A stretch of DNA of 64,000 nt. Source: Clavelina lepadiformis (lineage: Eukaryota > Chordata > Ascidiacea > Aplousobranchia > Clavelinidae). The translations under genes were made by a program, and so were the position numbers. The number at the start of each line of letters is the position of its first letter. The first letter of the stretch is position 1. Below are positions 24,169-36,000 of the stretch, one piece after another. The notes under the pieces are model-generated. The model was given only the letters and a program-made list of their open reading frames with translations. It was not told the DNA's origin and did no database searches. The stretch spans positions 2,110,501 to 2,174,500 of the forward strand of contig NC_135241.1 in the NCBI RefSeq assembly GCF_947623445.1, written 5' to 3'.

Positions 24169-26321
24169 GAGTGGAGCTTTGAAACAGTTAAAATTGCAAT
24201 TAATGCTATCATCAGTCAGCTTGTAGCTTGCCAGCATATCGGAAATGAGTTGGAAAACTTTCCTCTAATATAACTTTCATTTTTTAATTTTTCTATATTC
24301 TTGCATATTACAGCGTTACACACATTTTATGCAGACAAAAAATAAAGTTGGAATCATTTGTGCAACAAATAGCCAAGTTACAGCTGAATAGCAGCTACTT
24401 GTTTTAAGCTTGTAGTACCGGTACATGCAACTCATTTATGCATAGCACATTATTACTGTAGTTCGATTCATTACCAAGTGTTTTCAACCAACTAATTACG
24501 AGAAAAGTTACTTTTGTTATTCTGTTGCATACCCGTCCCATTTCAGTGACATTGAAAGAGCTTAGACCTCATCTATCTCCCTCTCACAATAACTCGGTTC
24601 TATCTGTCTGTGTTTACCTACCAGGAACAGTAGCTTCATAGGGCAAAGTGTTCTGGAGAAAATGCCATGGAGAGTAAAGTAGTCCGCAATGACAACAACA
24701 ACAACGTTCAAGTTGTTCTCTAAATTTGGATATTTATAACTGAGTCGTCCTGCAAAGTTTTTCCATCAGCCGAAACATTTGCAAACAAAAGATCCAATCT
24801 TTTGGACGTTATGCACCAATACAGTGATTTCCAAACAGATTTTGACAAGGCTTTCTATGCAGAGGTTTGAAATCATAGAATAATCAAATCCCTGACCAAA
24901 AAATATCATGAAAAAATAACATTCAATCAACATAAGCAATTAAGTATAACTGATGTAGTGATAATTAATAATGAATTTAGTGTTAATGCGTAATAACGTA
25001 CAACAAAGAGAAGTTCGAAGGGAACACCTGCTGGGACTTCCACGTAACAGGCGAACCCTGTTAAATCATCCCATTTAAGCGATATGGAGTAGAAAGTTGA
25101 TTGTTAATAATTTAATATGGTTGCCTTTTTTTCCATCAAGAAAACCTGTTTTTGTCAACAACATGTTTTTCACAATGTCTTTCCAACTACTTCGATTTTT
25201 GTTCCAAAAAATCAAAATCGAAGTGTTTTATTTTAATAATTTCAAAAAACGCTTCAAATGGACTGGATATAAAATTAGACAATTCACAAGTGCATTTGAA
25301 TCGATTAGGTCGTTTATCATTTCATTATCAACTGATGCTACTCGTGATGTGAAACTCTTAAACATAACATATATCTAAGATGCAGTTAAATACAAACACA
25401 ACGCCCAGGTTCCTTGCTACCAAAGACTTCTGTACTATATAAACAACACAACCAATTCATAAATGACATCAACACAGATTCTGAGTATCAAACAAAACAC
25501 CAGGCAGTATGCATTTTGATAAAAAATTATCGATGATTATTTCACCATACCACTATCAATAAATGTAAAACAACCCAAGTAAATGTATACTTTTGAGTGC
25601 AGTATACAGATATTGCAACAGCTTTTGCCAAATATCACAAAAGACAAGAGCTTGCATTACTCATTTCAACATTAATCTTACAGTGATATACGAATTTCCT
25701 ATTACTGTATATGATTTAGTAATTTTTCAATTTGTTATTTTGCAAAGTTAAGAAAGAATCCACAGACATTTGAGATCTATAACTAAAATAAGGTTTTGCG
25801 ATTGGCTGTTTGAGCTTGCTAGGAATCACAGAAAGCATAGTCATGGAAGTAAATGACTGTAAGAAAGCTTATTGCATGCAGTGATTTAATGAAACCATCA
25901 GTTGATAAATATATTTGCATTGCTTTGGTCACAGTCTCATGATAATCCGTCAAGTAAGATTGTTGATTCAAGTTTAAAAATTAAGTGCTTCTTAGAAAGT
26001 AATTATAGATGCATACACGTATGTACGTTTAGAACCACAAAAAATCATCAGCTGAGCACACAAGTCACAATCAAAATTAATCAACATTTCAAACAATAGT
26101 TATAATACTGCTTCTCATCATTGCAATACAACAAAAATCAAAAAATGTATTTTTCTATTGGACAAAAGACACCATTAAATGTTAAATGTCACTTACATTG
26201 CAAAGATAGATGCATACAAAGATAATTATCACCTATTTCAAACTAATCAGAATAAATGTGGTTCGTTTATCTTACTTTACATATTTTAATTCTATGCATA
26301 GCCAAAGATCAAGTACTTGGA
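24169..26321. other. Intergenic, no gene seen
   Basis: About 2.1 kb of AT-rich DNA. Short frames (for example 25097-25378) have no features and no splice-linked partners. The right part probably contains the 3' UTR of the GLTP gene. Confidence 0.45.
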
Positions 26322-26960
26322 TTAAACTTTATGAAATTTTTCTACTCCTGTCTTGTCAAAAAGCTCATAAACGGTATCCACAGTTGCACGAAAATTTATA
26401 GAAAACACCCTTGCACTTTCCAGTGTTTCCTCTTCATTCAAGCCTTCTCTTAAAGCCAAAGCTTTAAGAAAATCACTCCTATATGGACAGGCATTAGTTG
26501 CAGCACTTACAAGCTGGCTTACTATAAAACCGTGGTATTCCTGCAGGGAACCTTTATATGCCAGTTTAGCACAAGATTTTAGATTTTCTGGATTAGAATC
26601 ATAATCGTTTTTAAGCAAATGCTCAAGAAACAACAGAATAAACTTGAGGCCTCTCTTCAACCACATCAAAGCATTAGTTGCAAGTCCATTTCCATCTTTG
26701 GCTTTCAGCTTCTTATCCGTTTCATGACGTTCCACTTCTATGATGTCATCCAAAGTTGCAAATTTGACGGGATTTTCCAAATATCGCTTTTTAATTTTTT
26801 CAATATTGCCTATTACATCATTTTTGACTGGTGAAAAGATTTTGCCACCAAGTAAATCAAATATTGATGGAATTTTTTCACAGGCTTCAATAAATTTTAT
26901 TGTGTCGATCTTTTTATCTTCGGGAATATCAGGAAATCCAGGTACGAATAAACAAGGCAT
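26322..26960 (-). CDS. GLTP: Glycolipid transfer protein (GLTP), single exon, 212 aa
   Basis: The frame is complete and aligns over its whole length with animal GLTP (human 209 aa), a cytosolic all-helical protein that shuttles glycosphingolipids between membranes. Sugar headgroup residues of the family are all present: Asp48, Asn52 and Lys55 in KNDVIGNIEKIKK, Trp100 in LMWLKRGL (Trp96 in human) and His143 in YHGFIV (His140 in human). The C-terminal block PYRSDFLKAL...INFRATVDTVYELF also matches. The ATG at 26960 gives the family start. Human GLTP has several introns; this copy has none, so it is either an intron-poor lineage gene or an intact retrocopy. I see no poly(A) tail or target repeats to settle it. 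Confidence 0.95.
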   Translation of the reverse strand: MPCLFVPGFPDIPEDKKIDTIKFIEACEKIPSIFDLLGGKIFSPVKNDVIGNIEKIKKRYLENPVKFATLDDIIEVERHETDKKLKAKDGNGLATNALMWLKRGLKFILLFLEHLLKNDYDSNPENLKSCAKLAYKGSLQEYHGFIVSQLVSAATNACPYRSDFLKALALREGLNEEETLESARVFSINFRATVDTVYELFDKTGVEKFHKV

Positions 26961-28151
26961 ATTAACTTAAAATATTTCAACTGAAAGACTACACTGCGTT
27001 GAAAAGTAGATTGTTTAAAAAGAGCAGGTCATTCAAACATAACTATATATATGTAACTCAATGTTATACTAAGCCTGGCACCAATTTTGGCATTGTAATG
27101 CAAAGTTTCCCAGTTAGTCACAATTTTATGGTACCGATATAATTTTTCATCGTTAACTGTGTGAAGTGCAAATTATGATACTGACCGTTATAGTTATATG
27201 GCACAAAAAAGAACATGGACACTGCAGCGAAACTCATGAAATTGGACCAAAAATCATAATTAAAATAGCAATTTTTTGATAAAATTCAGTTAATAAATAC
27301 CTCTGTACACTGGCCACCCATCCATTTAAAAGATCAGATGCCAACTGTGGGGTTATAACACATTACTGATCATACAGAAACGTCAAACTATGTTACAATA
27401 ACATATTGGGATATAAAACAAAATAGTGTTTATTAAGCTGTTGTGGATTTACTCAGAGAATGTGGGGTTTTCTTTACTTTTGCAATCTTTTACCGGAATC
27501 TCCTACTGGAAAGTTTGTATGAAAGTTGGGTTCTGCGCCAATTTTCTGGCGACGCCAAGTTTTGCGCAATATTCTATGGTATAAATATTTTACTGGCGAG
27601 CCAAATATCTTGGCGTCATATTTATTGACTGATTTATCCGGTAGTAGGGCCAGGATCGAGTCTTGTGGGATTATTACGTCATAAAATTTTCTCTATTTAT
27701 GTCATAACATCCTCATATTCAAGCATTCATATTGGAGTGCAAAAGTACAAGAGACCTGTATGGAAAGTTTGTATGATACGCCGGAGATCACCGGCGTGGC
27801 AAAGGAGAAAAAATGATTACGTATCTGATTAATATCATAATAACTAATATCAGCTTCAGCTTCTCGGGCATGGTGTCACAAGAAATGAACAGAAATTGCA
27901 AATGCAAGACGACGGCTTTCCGGTGACCTCCATTCATTAATCTAAGAATTAGGCTACACCTAGTTGCTGCGGAAATTAATTATAGTTTTGATATTGACGC
28001 GGTGTGCAACATAGACCTCAATTTTTTGGTGTAAATATCCCTGTGAAAAAATGCAAGCTTTCCATATAGAACAAAAAACCAAACCTTCTTGTAAGAGTTT
28101 TAGATAATGAAAACAACCCACTGATGTATGATGAGAGCAGAAATACAGATA
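26961..28151. other. Intergenic, presumed 5' flank of GLTP
   Basis: No gene recognised. The phrase GGAAAGTTTGTATGA occurs twice (about 27509 and 27760), a minor repeat. Confidence 0.4.
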
Positions 28152-28535
28152 CCGTAAAACCTCTATTTCACCGCCACCTCTATTTGAACGTCACCTCTAA
28201 TAGAACGCCACTTTTAAAGAAGGGTAGAAAAATAGAGCGCCTCCCTCTAATTGAACGCCACCTCTAATAGAACACCACTTTTAGCGGCGGAATTGTATTA
28301 GCAGGTCTCTACTGATAATTATACAATTGATTAAGTTTTCACAATCTAGCAGTTAAAGCAGCCATTTAAAAGATACCAACCAACATACCGGTAGTAACAA
28401 TGCAGTATCACGTTACAATAAGCAGCAGTAAAATAGAGCGCCAACCTCTAATTGAACGTCACCTCTAATAGAACGCCACTTTTAAACAAGAGTTGAAAAA
28501 TAGAGCGCCATGGCGGTGAAATAGAGGTTTTACGG
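28152..28535. mobile_element. Tc1/mariner-type MITE with TA duplication
   Basis: Termini CCGTAAAACCTCTATTTCAC on the left and its complement on the right are flanked by TA (28150-28151 and 28536-28537). The interior repeats a unit of the form CTCTAATTGAACG-CACCTCTAATAGAACGCC both near the left end and near the right end. No coding content. Confidence 0.85.
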
Positions 28536-28875
28536 TATATGGCAAAAACCTAAAAACATGGCACAGGACCACATAGCCTGTCCCCATCACAAAAATGGAA
28601 TAGGCTGTGGTATTTGGTACATTGAGGTAACCTACACACTATGGTAGTCGATACTTCCTCATTTTGACTGAGCTTAAGGACCCTTTATTTTATGCATATG
28701 CAGCTATATGCATCAACTATGTGCAATGAAAATTTGTAAATTAAGATTAGTATTTCGTCACTTTTTGAAAGTAATATTGCATAGCAGTCAACCCTATCCC
28801 AGTGTGAGTCATAACTTACAAGCCACCAATGCAAAACACGATGCAAAGACAGGTGTCACCATGAGAAGACTGGAT

Positions 28876-29022
28876 CAAGATTTGAAAAGTCATAGCTTGT
28901 ATGAACTGAAGCCTGGGTCAATATTATCGAGGTCATGGGTTCTGTAAAGTGGAGCTTAGGTAGAGATTGGAAAGGTCACAGCTTGTATAAATCGAAGCCT
29001 GGGTTGGTATTATTGAAGTGAA
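28876..29022. repeat. Direct repeat pair, about 57 bp each
   Basis: GAAAAGTCATAGCTTGTATG...AAGCCTGGGTCAATATTATC (28880-28935) is repeated with changes at 28968-29020. A third, inverted copy lies at about 30285-30330, just left of the transposon at 30463. Confidence 0.7.
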
Positions 29023-29140
29023 CTCTACCCTTAATTTAATTATGTATAGTACTACATATATGGTGTTATTTTAATTTTTAAGAACTTCTTTTATTGCCTA
29101 CTTAGGCTGTGTAGTTTCATTTTAGATAAGCTTATTAATA

Positions 29141-29510
29141 ATGCCACAAAAGTATCAGAAAAAATCAAGTAAAGACTACAGCCCTGAAGACCTTAAGGCT
29201 GTTATTAAAGAAGCCAAAAAGGATACATTATCTTCTTATGAAGCTGCTGCTCACTTCCTGAGCAGCGATTGTCAGCAGAGTAAAGTGAAATAAAAAGAAA
29301 AAAACTCCAGAGAAATAAACTTGTTTCTGCTAATGCTATAACAATTAGTGATTTATGCTTCCAGTGCAAGAAAGACTGGCATGAAGATATGAAAAAAAGC
29401 AAACAAAGCCGGTAGTTTGCAATCACTGCAATAAAACTGGTGCTGTACTGACTGCTTACCAGATGATTTTGATTGAAGGGGACTTCTGTGTTGAATGTGA
29501 TCCTTAAGTG
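29141..29510 (+). mobile_element. Internally deleted pogo-like (CENPB-type) transposon remnant
   Basis: A 50-codon frame (29141-29293) starts MPQKYQKKSSKDYSPEDLKA and continues VIKEAKKDTLSSYEAAAHF, matching the N-terminal Psq/HTH region of pogo-like transposases, then runs into unrelated sequence and stops. About 50 bp later come pieces in other frames with paired cysteines (LCFQCKKDWHED, VCNHCNKTGA) like the C-terminal zinc-ribbon end seen in this group. The DDE core is missing. I could not find terminal repeats. Confidence 0.6.
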
Positions 29511-29801
29511 CCACTATCAAAGCTCTCTTGCTTTAAGATGGATGAGTAGATGTGCTATAAGATTATAATGTGAAGCTGTAAGAACGCATTTTGTTGGGCC
29601 GCAAATATGTATGTTTCGTTATTGCATTAAACCATAAAAATGGTTGTTTCGTTTTAAAAATGCAAATAGCGGTTCATTTTATCCCAAATGTTGACTAAAC
29701 AGGGGGTAAACAGGTAAAGTCATGAAGTGTTTACAAGTTAATCAAAAAATATAGCCTAGTACACTTTAAATAATCAGCGAGGGAAAGTGAACTAGCCTAT
29801 A

Positions 29802-30091
29802 CACCGGACTGCAGATTATGGCAGTTTTCGCCGAGATCTATGAGGTACACAAGCAAAATTCCGGTGTACAAGGAAGTAGCTGGTGTTGTGCACTGCGACT
29901 TAGGGGCCAAACCTATTCGATGTGTTTGGTAGGCAAGATACGGCATTTTACAATACAAAATGGAGAAAAAATTATTGTTTCCTTTTTTGAGAGAGATCGC
30001 TTTTCTCTCGGTATACCGAGATATATATATATGCAATACCGTTTTGACAAAAAAATATCGGGGTGCTCCTGCCATACTCTGCAGTCTGGCC
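29802..30091. mobile_element. MITE with about 23-bp inverted ends
   Basis: Left end CACCGGACTGCAGATTATGG and right end complementary to GGCCAGACTGCAGAGTATGG, flanked by TATA on both sides. The inner edge (TATGGCAGTTTTC...GAGATCT) is related to short stretches at 33838-33872 and 41135-41165, so the family is dispersed. Frames across it are not coding. Confidence 0.65.
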
Positions 30092-30462
30092 TATATCCAT
30101 GGTGTTTTAAGAAGGGGTTATTTCGACCTAAAATATAGTTCAAATTAAATTAAAGTTATTTTTCAAATTTGATATCGCCCATTGATTTCAAATGTTTGTT
30201 TATTATAGTTGTAACATTTTTTATAACAAACCCTGAATCTTCTTGGCTCTAAAAACTTTGAAAAGTAGTTCAATTTACCCAACCCATGACCTCTATAATA
30301 TTGAAACCGGCTTCAGTATATAATAGCCATGTCTAGCTCTCTGATCTAGGCCCGTAGACTCCAACTTACAGGAAACATGACTTATAGACGTGATCCAAAA
30401 GTTGGTGGCTCGGTAGCCGAGTTGACATTTACCAGGCACTGAATGCGGCTCAGGTTCCATAA

Positions 30463-32112
30463 CACTGGACAACAGCAAAATTATTCCTCAAATGAAAATA
30501 AACTGCCTAGACTAACTTTGGGACGCTGATTCCAAATCTGAAATCAGAATTGGTCTATCACGTCAGGTTTTCAAGATATGAAAATTCACGAAATTCGGAT
30601 TTTGCATTGATTGGCACTATATTATAAGGTTCTACAGTACAAGGTATTGTGCAATTTTCTTTCCCAGCGAATTGTTGGTCATATTATGTCACAATGCATG
30701 TTATGTAAGATTAATATTGACATTATTTTGTAAATGCAATGTTCTATCTTTTCACAATTAATGCATTCTTGAATGTTCTTGGCCATGACTATAGAGGGGG
30801 GGGGGGGGTAAAATCGAAGACTCTGTGTGTTTTTGCACTGATGTTGATTCATTCATGTATGAGCTTGGCCACCAACACATTAGCACTGAGTGGAGACTGT
30901 TCATTGATTCTAGCAAAGCTAGTTTGAAAGCTGTCCTACTGCACAATGGGAATGAAAAGCCTTCTGTCCCTATTGCTCATGCTGTCGATTTGAAGGAGAC
31001 GTACGAGTCTATGGAAACCATCCTACGGGTCATTAACTACCGGGCTTATAACTGGAACATATGTGGAGACCTTAAAGTTGTGTCACTTTTGCTCGGATTG
31101 CAGTTGGGTTACACCAAGCATATGTGCTTTCTCTGTTTGTGGGACAGTCGAGACGATGCAAACCACTATGACACAACTGAATGGCCAATGAGAACGGACT
31201 ACATTGTTGGAAGATATAATGTTAAGTGCCAACCCCTAATTGATCCGAGCAAAGTGTACTTGCCACCACTTCACATTAAACTGGGCCTGATCAAACAATT
31301 TGTGAAGGCAATGGATTTCAATGGAGATGGATTCCTGCATATAAAAGAAAAATTTGGTGCAATACTAAGTGATGCTAAACTGAGAGCTGGAATATTTGTT
31401 GGCCCCCAAATACGTGATTTGATCCGTGACCCAGTATTTCCATTCAAGCTTAATTCAATTGAATTAAAAGCCTGGAATGCATTTGTACAGATTGTACAAA
31501 ATTTTCTTGGGAAGTACAGGGCAGAAAATTACTCGGAACTAGTGGACAATTTGCTGGAATCATACCGCGAAATGGGCTGCAGAATGTCGGTTAAACTGCA
31601 CTTTCTTCATTCACACTTGGAATTTTTCCCGCCAAACCTGGGTGATGTGAGCGACGAGCATGGGGAAAGATTTCACCAAGACATCTCTGTGATGGAATCG
31701 CGGTATAGAGGTCGATTTAACCCAAACATGATGGGGGACTACTGCTGGTTTCTTCAGCGTGAAACTGACACTGAACATACTCGAAAGAGCAAGTGTATAA
31801 AGCACTTTTGAGGGAATATAATGTTATTTTTGTCTGATTTAATTATCCTGGGTTGTGTTAAATTGTGCAGTATGATAATGCTGTTATTTTCAATAGAAAT
31901 TACTGGGTTGATTACATGTAATGTTTTGTTCCGCTCAGCCAAAATTAGCCAAAATCACAGTTATGGGTTGTCGTGAGCATATATCATATCTCAAAAACGT
32001 GACGTGTTAGAAAAAATCTAAGACCAGATTTGGATTCAGCATTGCAAAATTAGTCTAGGTAAACTTGAAATGAGCGAGGAATAAAAAATAAGTTGTAAAT
32101 TGTTGTCCAGTG
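30463..32112 (+). mobile_element. Unclassified DNA transposon, copy 2 (most complete)
   Basis: The 1650-bp element has inverted termini CACTGGACAACA and TGTTGTCCAGTG, flanked by TAA on both sides (30460-30462 and 32113-32115). It encodes one long frame (30825-31811). It shares its ends, UTR-like flanks and coding region with the copy at 5182-6606; a 189-nt stretch at 31754-31942 appears unchanged in both. A run of 13 G follows CTATAGA at about 30795. It inserted into an older repeat whose relatives lie at 28880-29020. Confidence 0.88.
30825..31811 (+). CDS. Transposase-like protein of the unclassified transposon (328 aa)
   Basis: The frame is uninterrupted from ATG to TGA. I recognise the type from multi-copy proteins of aphids, hydrozoans and other invertebrates but cannot name the superfamily. 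Visible blocks: WRLFIDSSKASLKAVLLHNG (residues about 23-42, Asp28), ICGDLKV with Asp82, a CFLC pair (Cys101, Cys104) before LWDSR, LPPLHIKLGL, IFVGPQIRDLI, DEHGERFHQDI (about 277-287) and MMGDYCWFL. The beta-strand-like LFIDSS and the spaced acidic residues suggest an RNase H-like DDE/D fold; this is inference. The N-terminus may be shorter than in a full-length source element, because the upstream region (G tract) is not open. Confidence 0.75.
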   Translation: MCFCTDVDSFMYELGHQHISTEWRLFIDSSKASLKAVLLHNGNEKPSVPIAHAVDLKETYESMETILRVINYRAYNWNICGDLKVVSLLLGLQLGYTKHMCFLCLWDSRDDANHYDTTEWPMRTDYIVGRYNVKCQPLIDPSKVYLPPLHIKLGLIKQFVKAMDFNGDGFLHIKEKFGAILSDAKLRAGIFVGPQIRDLIRDPVFPFKLNSIELKAWNAFVQIVQNFLGKYRAENYSELVDNLLESYREMGCRMSVKLHFLHSHLEFFPPNLGDVSDEHGERFHQDISVMESRYRGRFNPNMMGDYCWFLQRETDTEHTRKSKCIKHF

Positions 32113-32155
32113 TAATCGACACCCAGTGGCGCCATACCGTTGTAATGCCCTAGGG

Positions 32156-32461
32156 CAGGGCTACTCAACTATTCTTAGCAAAGGTCCAGTTACAAAAGTT
32201 CAAAATTTGCTTAGGTCCGTTATAACTTTCATGAAATAACTTACAGTCATACAAATGTATTAAAATACGGTATATAATATAATAATTCTCTGGATGGGTA
32301 TTAATTTACCACTTACATACTCGCTGATTAATTGAATAAGCAGGAATAACAAAACTTATGATGAACGATTTCAATTGCGTAAATACTGAGACAGATAAAG
32401 TCCGGATTCAACACTGAAAAGGTCCGCATTCGGACCGCGGTCCGCCAGTTGAGTAGCCCTG
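32156..32461. mobile_element. hAT-type MITE with 8-bp target duplication
   Basis: Termini CAGGGCTACTCAACT and AGTTGAGTAGCCCTG are exact inverted repeats. CCCTAGGG (8 bp) flanks both sides (32148-32155 and 32462-32469), as expected for hAT. The subterminal regions carry GGTCCG-rich motifs. No coding content. It lies 43 bp right of the transposon at 30463-32112. Confidence 0.9.
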
Positions 32462-32469
32462 CCCTAGGG

Positions 32470-33031
32470 CAAGAGGTGACATTTAAGACGTTGACACATG
32501 CTCCTGTCCAGTGGACCTGGTGGGCAGTTGTAAACTCGGGAAATACTATAAAAAAATCAAAAACATATTCCTGTCATCCCATCTCGATCCAGGCCTCGCT
32601 TGATAGCAACAGGACAACACGTTATTTGCCAAAAAAGTCATTGTGTTTTTTTTATGCACAGTTCGATTTTCGAACAAGTCGTTGTTAAGAAAAGGATGCA
32701 CACAGACGTGTTTTTGAGACGTCTCTCCGCGTCAACGGATGCCTGTGCTTCGGCACATGTTATTTGCCAATGTTATTCGAATAGCATAATAGCAAAAAAT
32801 ACAACTTTTTGAAATCAGGTTCATCTCTGCAACTTTGCTTGTACTTTTTAAAAATTAATGTATTTTCAGCGTTTGCACGTAGTACTACCCAACCTTTAAC
32901 AAGGTCGCGTTACGAACGGCTTAATGAATTAGTGACTTGTTTCGATGCTGACCAGGATTTTGCATTTCTGGTCCAACAGTGAAGAGTAGTTCATATACTT
33001 TGCGTAAATAATAATTTCATGCTGGTAAATC
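32470..33031. other. Presumed 5' region of the CARF-like gene
   Basis: No gene is visible. It lies directly upstream of the ATG at 33032 and should hold its promoter and 5' UTR. Confidence 0.4.
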
Positions 33032-36000
33032 ATGCCACTCCACAGATTCAGTACTTTGCGAGAAGCTGAAGAGTTTTTCACCTTCTATCAACGTGAAACA
33101 GTTACCGCTTGGAGAGTGTACTGTGTTGATAAGCGATTGGCGAAAACTGGTACGTGCTGTATACCTGTATTTTAATTAGGCCTGCATGTTTTTGCTAGTA
33201 CCGGTAAATTTTGCGGCATTGTACCATATTCGTGTATTGGATATCGTATTGTTTATATTGACTGGCCGATCTGCCTGTGCATTGGCGAGCGATAAAGATA
33301 GTGCTATCCGTTTCTTCACAATAGAAGTTAAAACAAAGATATGGTAGACCTAACACTACACACAGACCCGGCAGACTGGAAAGTACTGCAGTTTTCAACC
33401 AGAAATCGAGGGTGCCTAGACGCAAATTTTGGCGTTAAACGAAATCTCAATTCTTTATTTAGGTCTAGTGCAGAAGTTCTCAACCACATGATGCGTTTGT
33501 ATGCTAGACCCCAGCTACTGATTGTGGTGTTATCTGGTTGTGCACTTCTGCGTTAGACCCCTTCATTTACTGTAAATTGGCGTTCAAACAGCCAACTTTT
33601 TTAGTTTGTTTAGTTTTAACATCGGTATTGAGATAGAAACTTAGCATGCATGCTGATGAATTCATCTCACACAATCAACGAACGGGAAATATAAGGCCAA
33701 AACTTGACAGCCAAAAATGTGCAAGTTGTTGTATTCATGCTTATAGGTGCTATAACGATGAAAGGTAGCCACGGTGTTGGTATGCCTATAGTTTAACTGA
33801 AGGTGTGTATGATCAACACAATCCATATCGCGCATGCAGAGTTTGGCCATTTTCAGCAAGATCTTGCTGAAACAACCTACAATGACAAGTGGGGTGTAGC
33901 AAACAAGGTCGAACTCATTGAAAGTGCGAAATTGCAGAGTAAATCTTTAAACTAATTGAAAATTGAATGTGCAAAAACGTTTTGTCCAAAGTGCAAAATT
34001 ACACGCCTACAGTGTGCTAATGAAGCTAACGAAAAACAGTATTAAGTGAGCCCATGCCCAAACTCTACAGTGCAGCCAGCCATGAGCTCATGCCATGCTG
34101 TAAAAATAGAGGAACAATTCAACGCCACAATATTGTGCTGACTGTTCTACCAGCCATGGTTTAAAACTAATTAAGATCAAGTATTTTTACCTTGAAATAC
34201 TGTTCCGGTAAAATCTAACTGGCAGCCCACACAGCCCCAATGGAAGCTTGTCTCGTGCACAGTTTTTCGCCAAGTCACTGTTAATTTGTGCAATTTATGT
34301 ATTGTTTGAATGGCAAAAAATAATTTCTCTCTCTGTACACTGTCTGGTCAATGATCACACCAAACTTTATCCTATTCACCTGGATTTAGAATACCAATTT
34401 CAAAAAAGTTTGTTTATGCAAACCTACGCTGGTATAATTATACAGTTTTTCAAAAGGAAAAAAGACTTGATTCTTCAATGATGTTGTCATGCCCAAAATT
34501 ATGTCTTGACTGATTTTTTTAATTACAGTCTAAGATAGTTTTTTTATTTTATTTTTACTAGTTAACTAAGTTAACAATACAGTCGAAATCGGTTAATCGC
34601 ATATCGGTTAAAGGCATAAATCGCTTTATAGCATAGCATTGCATAATCCCAAACCATTCCCATTCACTTGTGAAGAAAATTCAACGGTTAATCGCATAAA
34701 TCGGTTAATCGAATAGGAATTCTTGATTGATTTGTAGACTTGTATCACTTAACCGCATATTTCATTTGATGAAGTGTTAAGTTGCTTAAGATTATCCTCA
34801 CCAATAAACAAAAATCATCGCAAGATCTCCCATAACCCGCAGCGATTAAATACACGACAAGACACTGAAGACAGCAGTTGTGAATTAAAGACAGCTGTGA
34901 TTAAATTCACCGCAAGGCTGAAGGCTATAGAGACAGTAGCACGTAAATGATTTGAACAATAAAGTAAAACTTCACGAAAAAAGGCCTTCTCTAAAGTGAT
35001 TATGAACCACAAAACTACGTTTTATTTAAGGATTGTTACGGATGGTTACATCACAATAGAACAACAAGACTAATTTTTATTTAAGGATTGTTACGTCGCA
35101 AAGCGCAACCGCAACCTTCCGTTTTTGTTTAGTGTTTTTTTTTGTGTCGAAATCGAAAAGAAGGAAGCTCACTTGTTGCGTCATAATGCATTGTGTCATT
35201 CCAAAAATCGGCGGAGGAGCAAGAATGCGTGCGCCGGTGTTTAAAAGAGAATAGTGGAGAAAATGTAGGTAAAAAACGCATACATCGGTTAATCGCATAA
35301 AAAAGCTTGGCAAATTGACTATGCGATTAACCGATTTCGACTTACTTGTCAACAAATTCTTCTACCAAAGGCACCTTTAGCTGTATATAGTGTATAAAAT
35401 ATCAAGTACAGCATTCATTTCAACTGTAGCCGTTCACCCATATTGGAACATGGGGTACAAGCTAAACTACCAAACTCCTCAGACCTAAGTCATTTCTTAA
35501 CTAACAAATTGATAACCAATAATTGACCACTTTAAACTGTACCAGTCAAATGAAAATAACTCTCATTTTAGTCTAGATTCTGGTTTCCAGTAATTTCACA
35601 TTTCTTGTAAGTGGAGGCCAGTGATGTTTCAATTATCACTTCAGTTGCCATGTCTTAAGCTTTATGTCGAGCACAACATAAAAGGGTTTTATTATAAAAT
35701 GTTGAATCTGCAATATATGTAGGCACTATAAGAGAACTCCAGAATAATAAAATCCGAGTCCAGTGGTCTCTCACGGTTGGAAAAGGTGTTTCTGTGGAAT
35801 TTGATGGCATACCGTTTGTGTTTGTTGGAGCAAAGAGATGGATGTGTCATATGGGAAAAGATGTTGACATCAGAAAGAAAGAAAAGTTGAGGGCACTTTC
35901 ACAGCAGCGTAGAGTAAGTGGCTATTTTTATCATAAGACTGACCTAATAATATGCATGGAATGGGTATAAATTTGGCGTTTAATGTAGTACATAACGTTA

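Noticed and set aside
30293-30478. Minus-strand 61-codon frame next to the transposon
   Set aside because: It runs across the transposon end and a dispersed non-coding repeat; no support as a host gene.
31754-31942. 62-codon frame present unchanged at 5352-5540 and 31754-31942
   Set aside because: It is the antisense of the 3' end of the unclassified transposon; identity between the two places reflects the shared element, not a gene.
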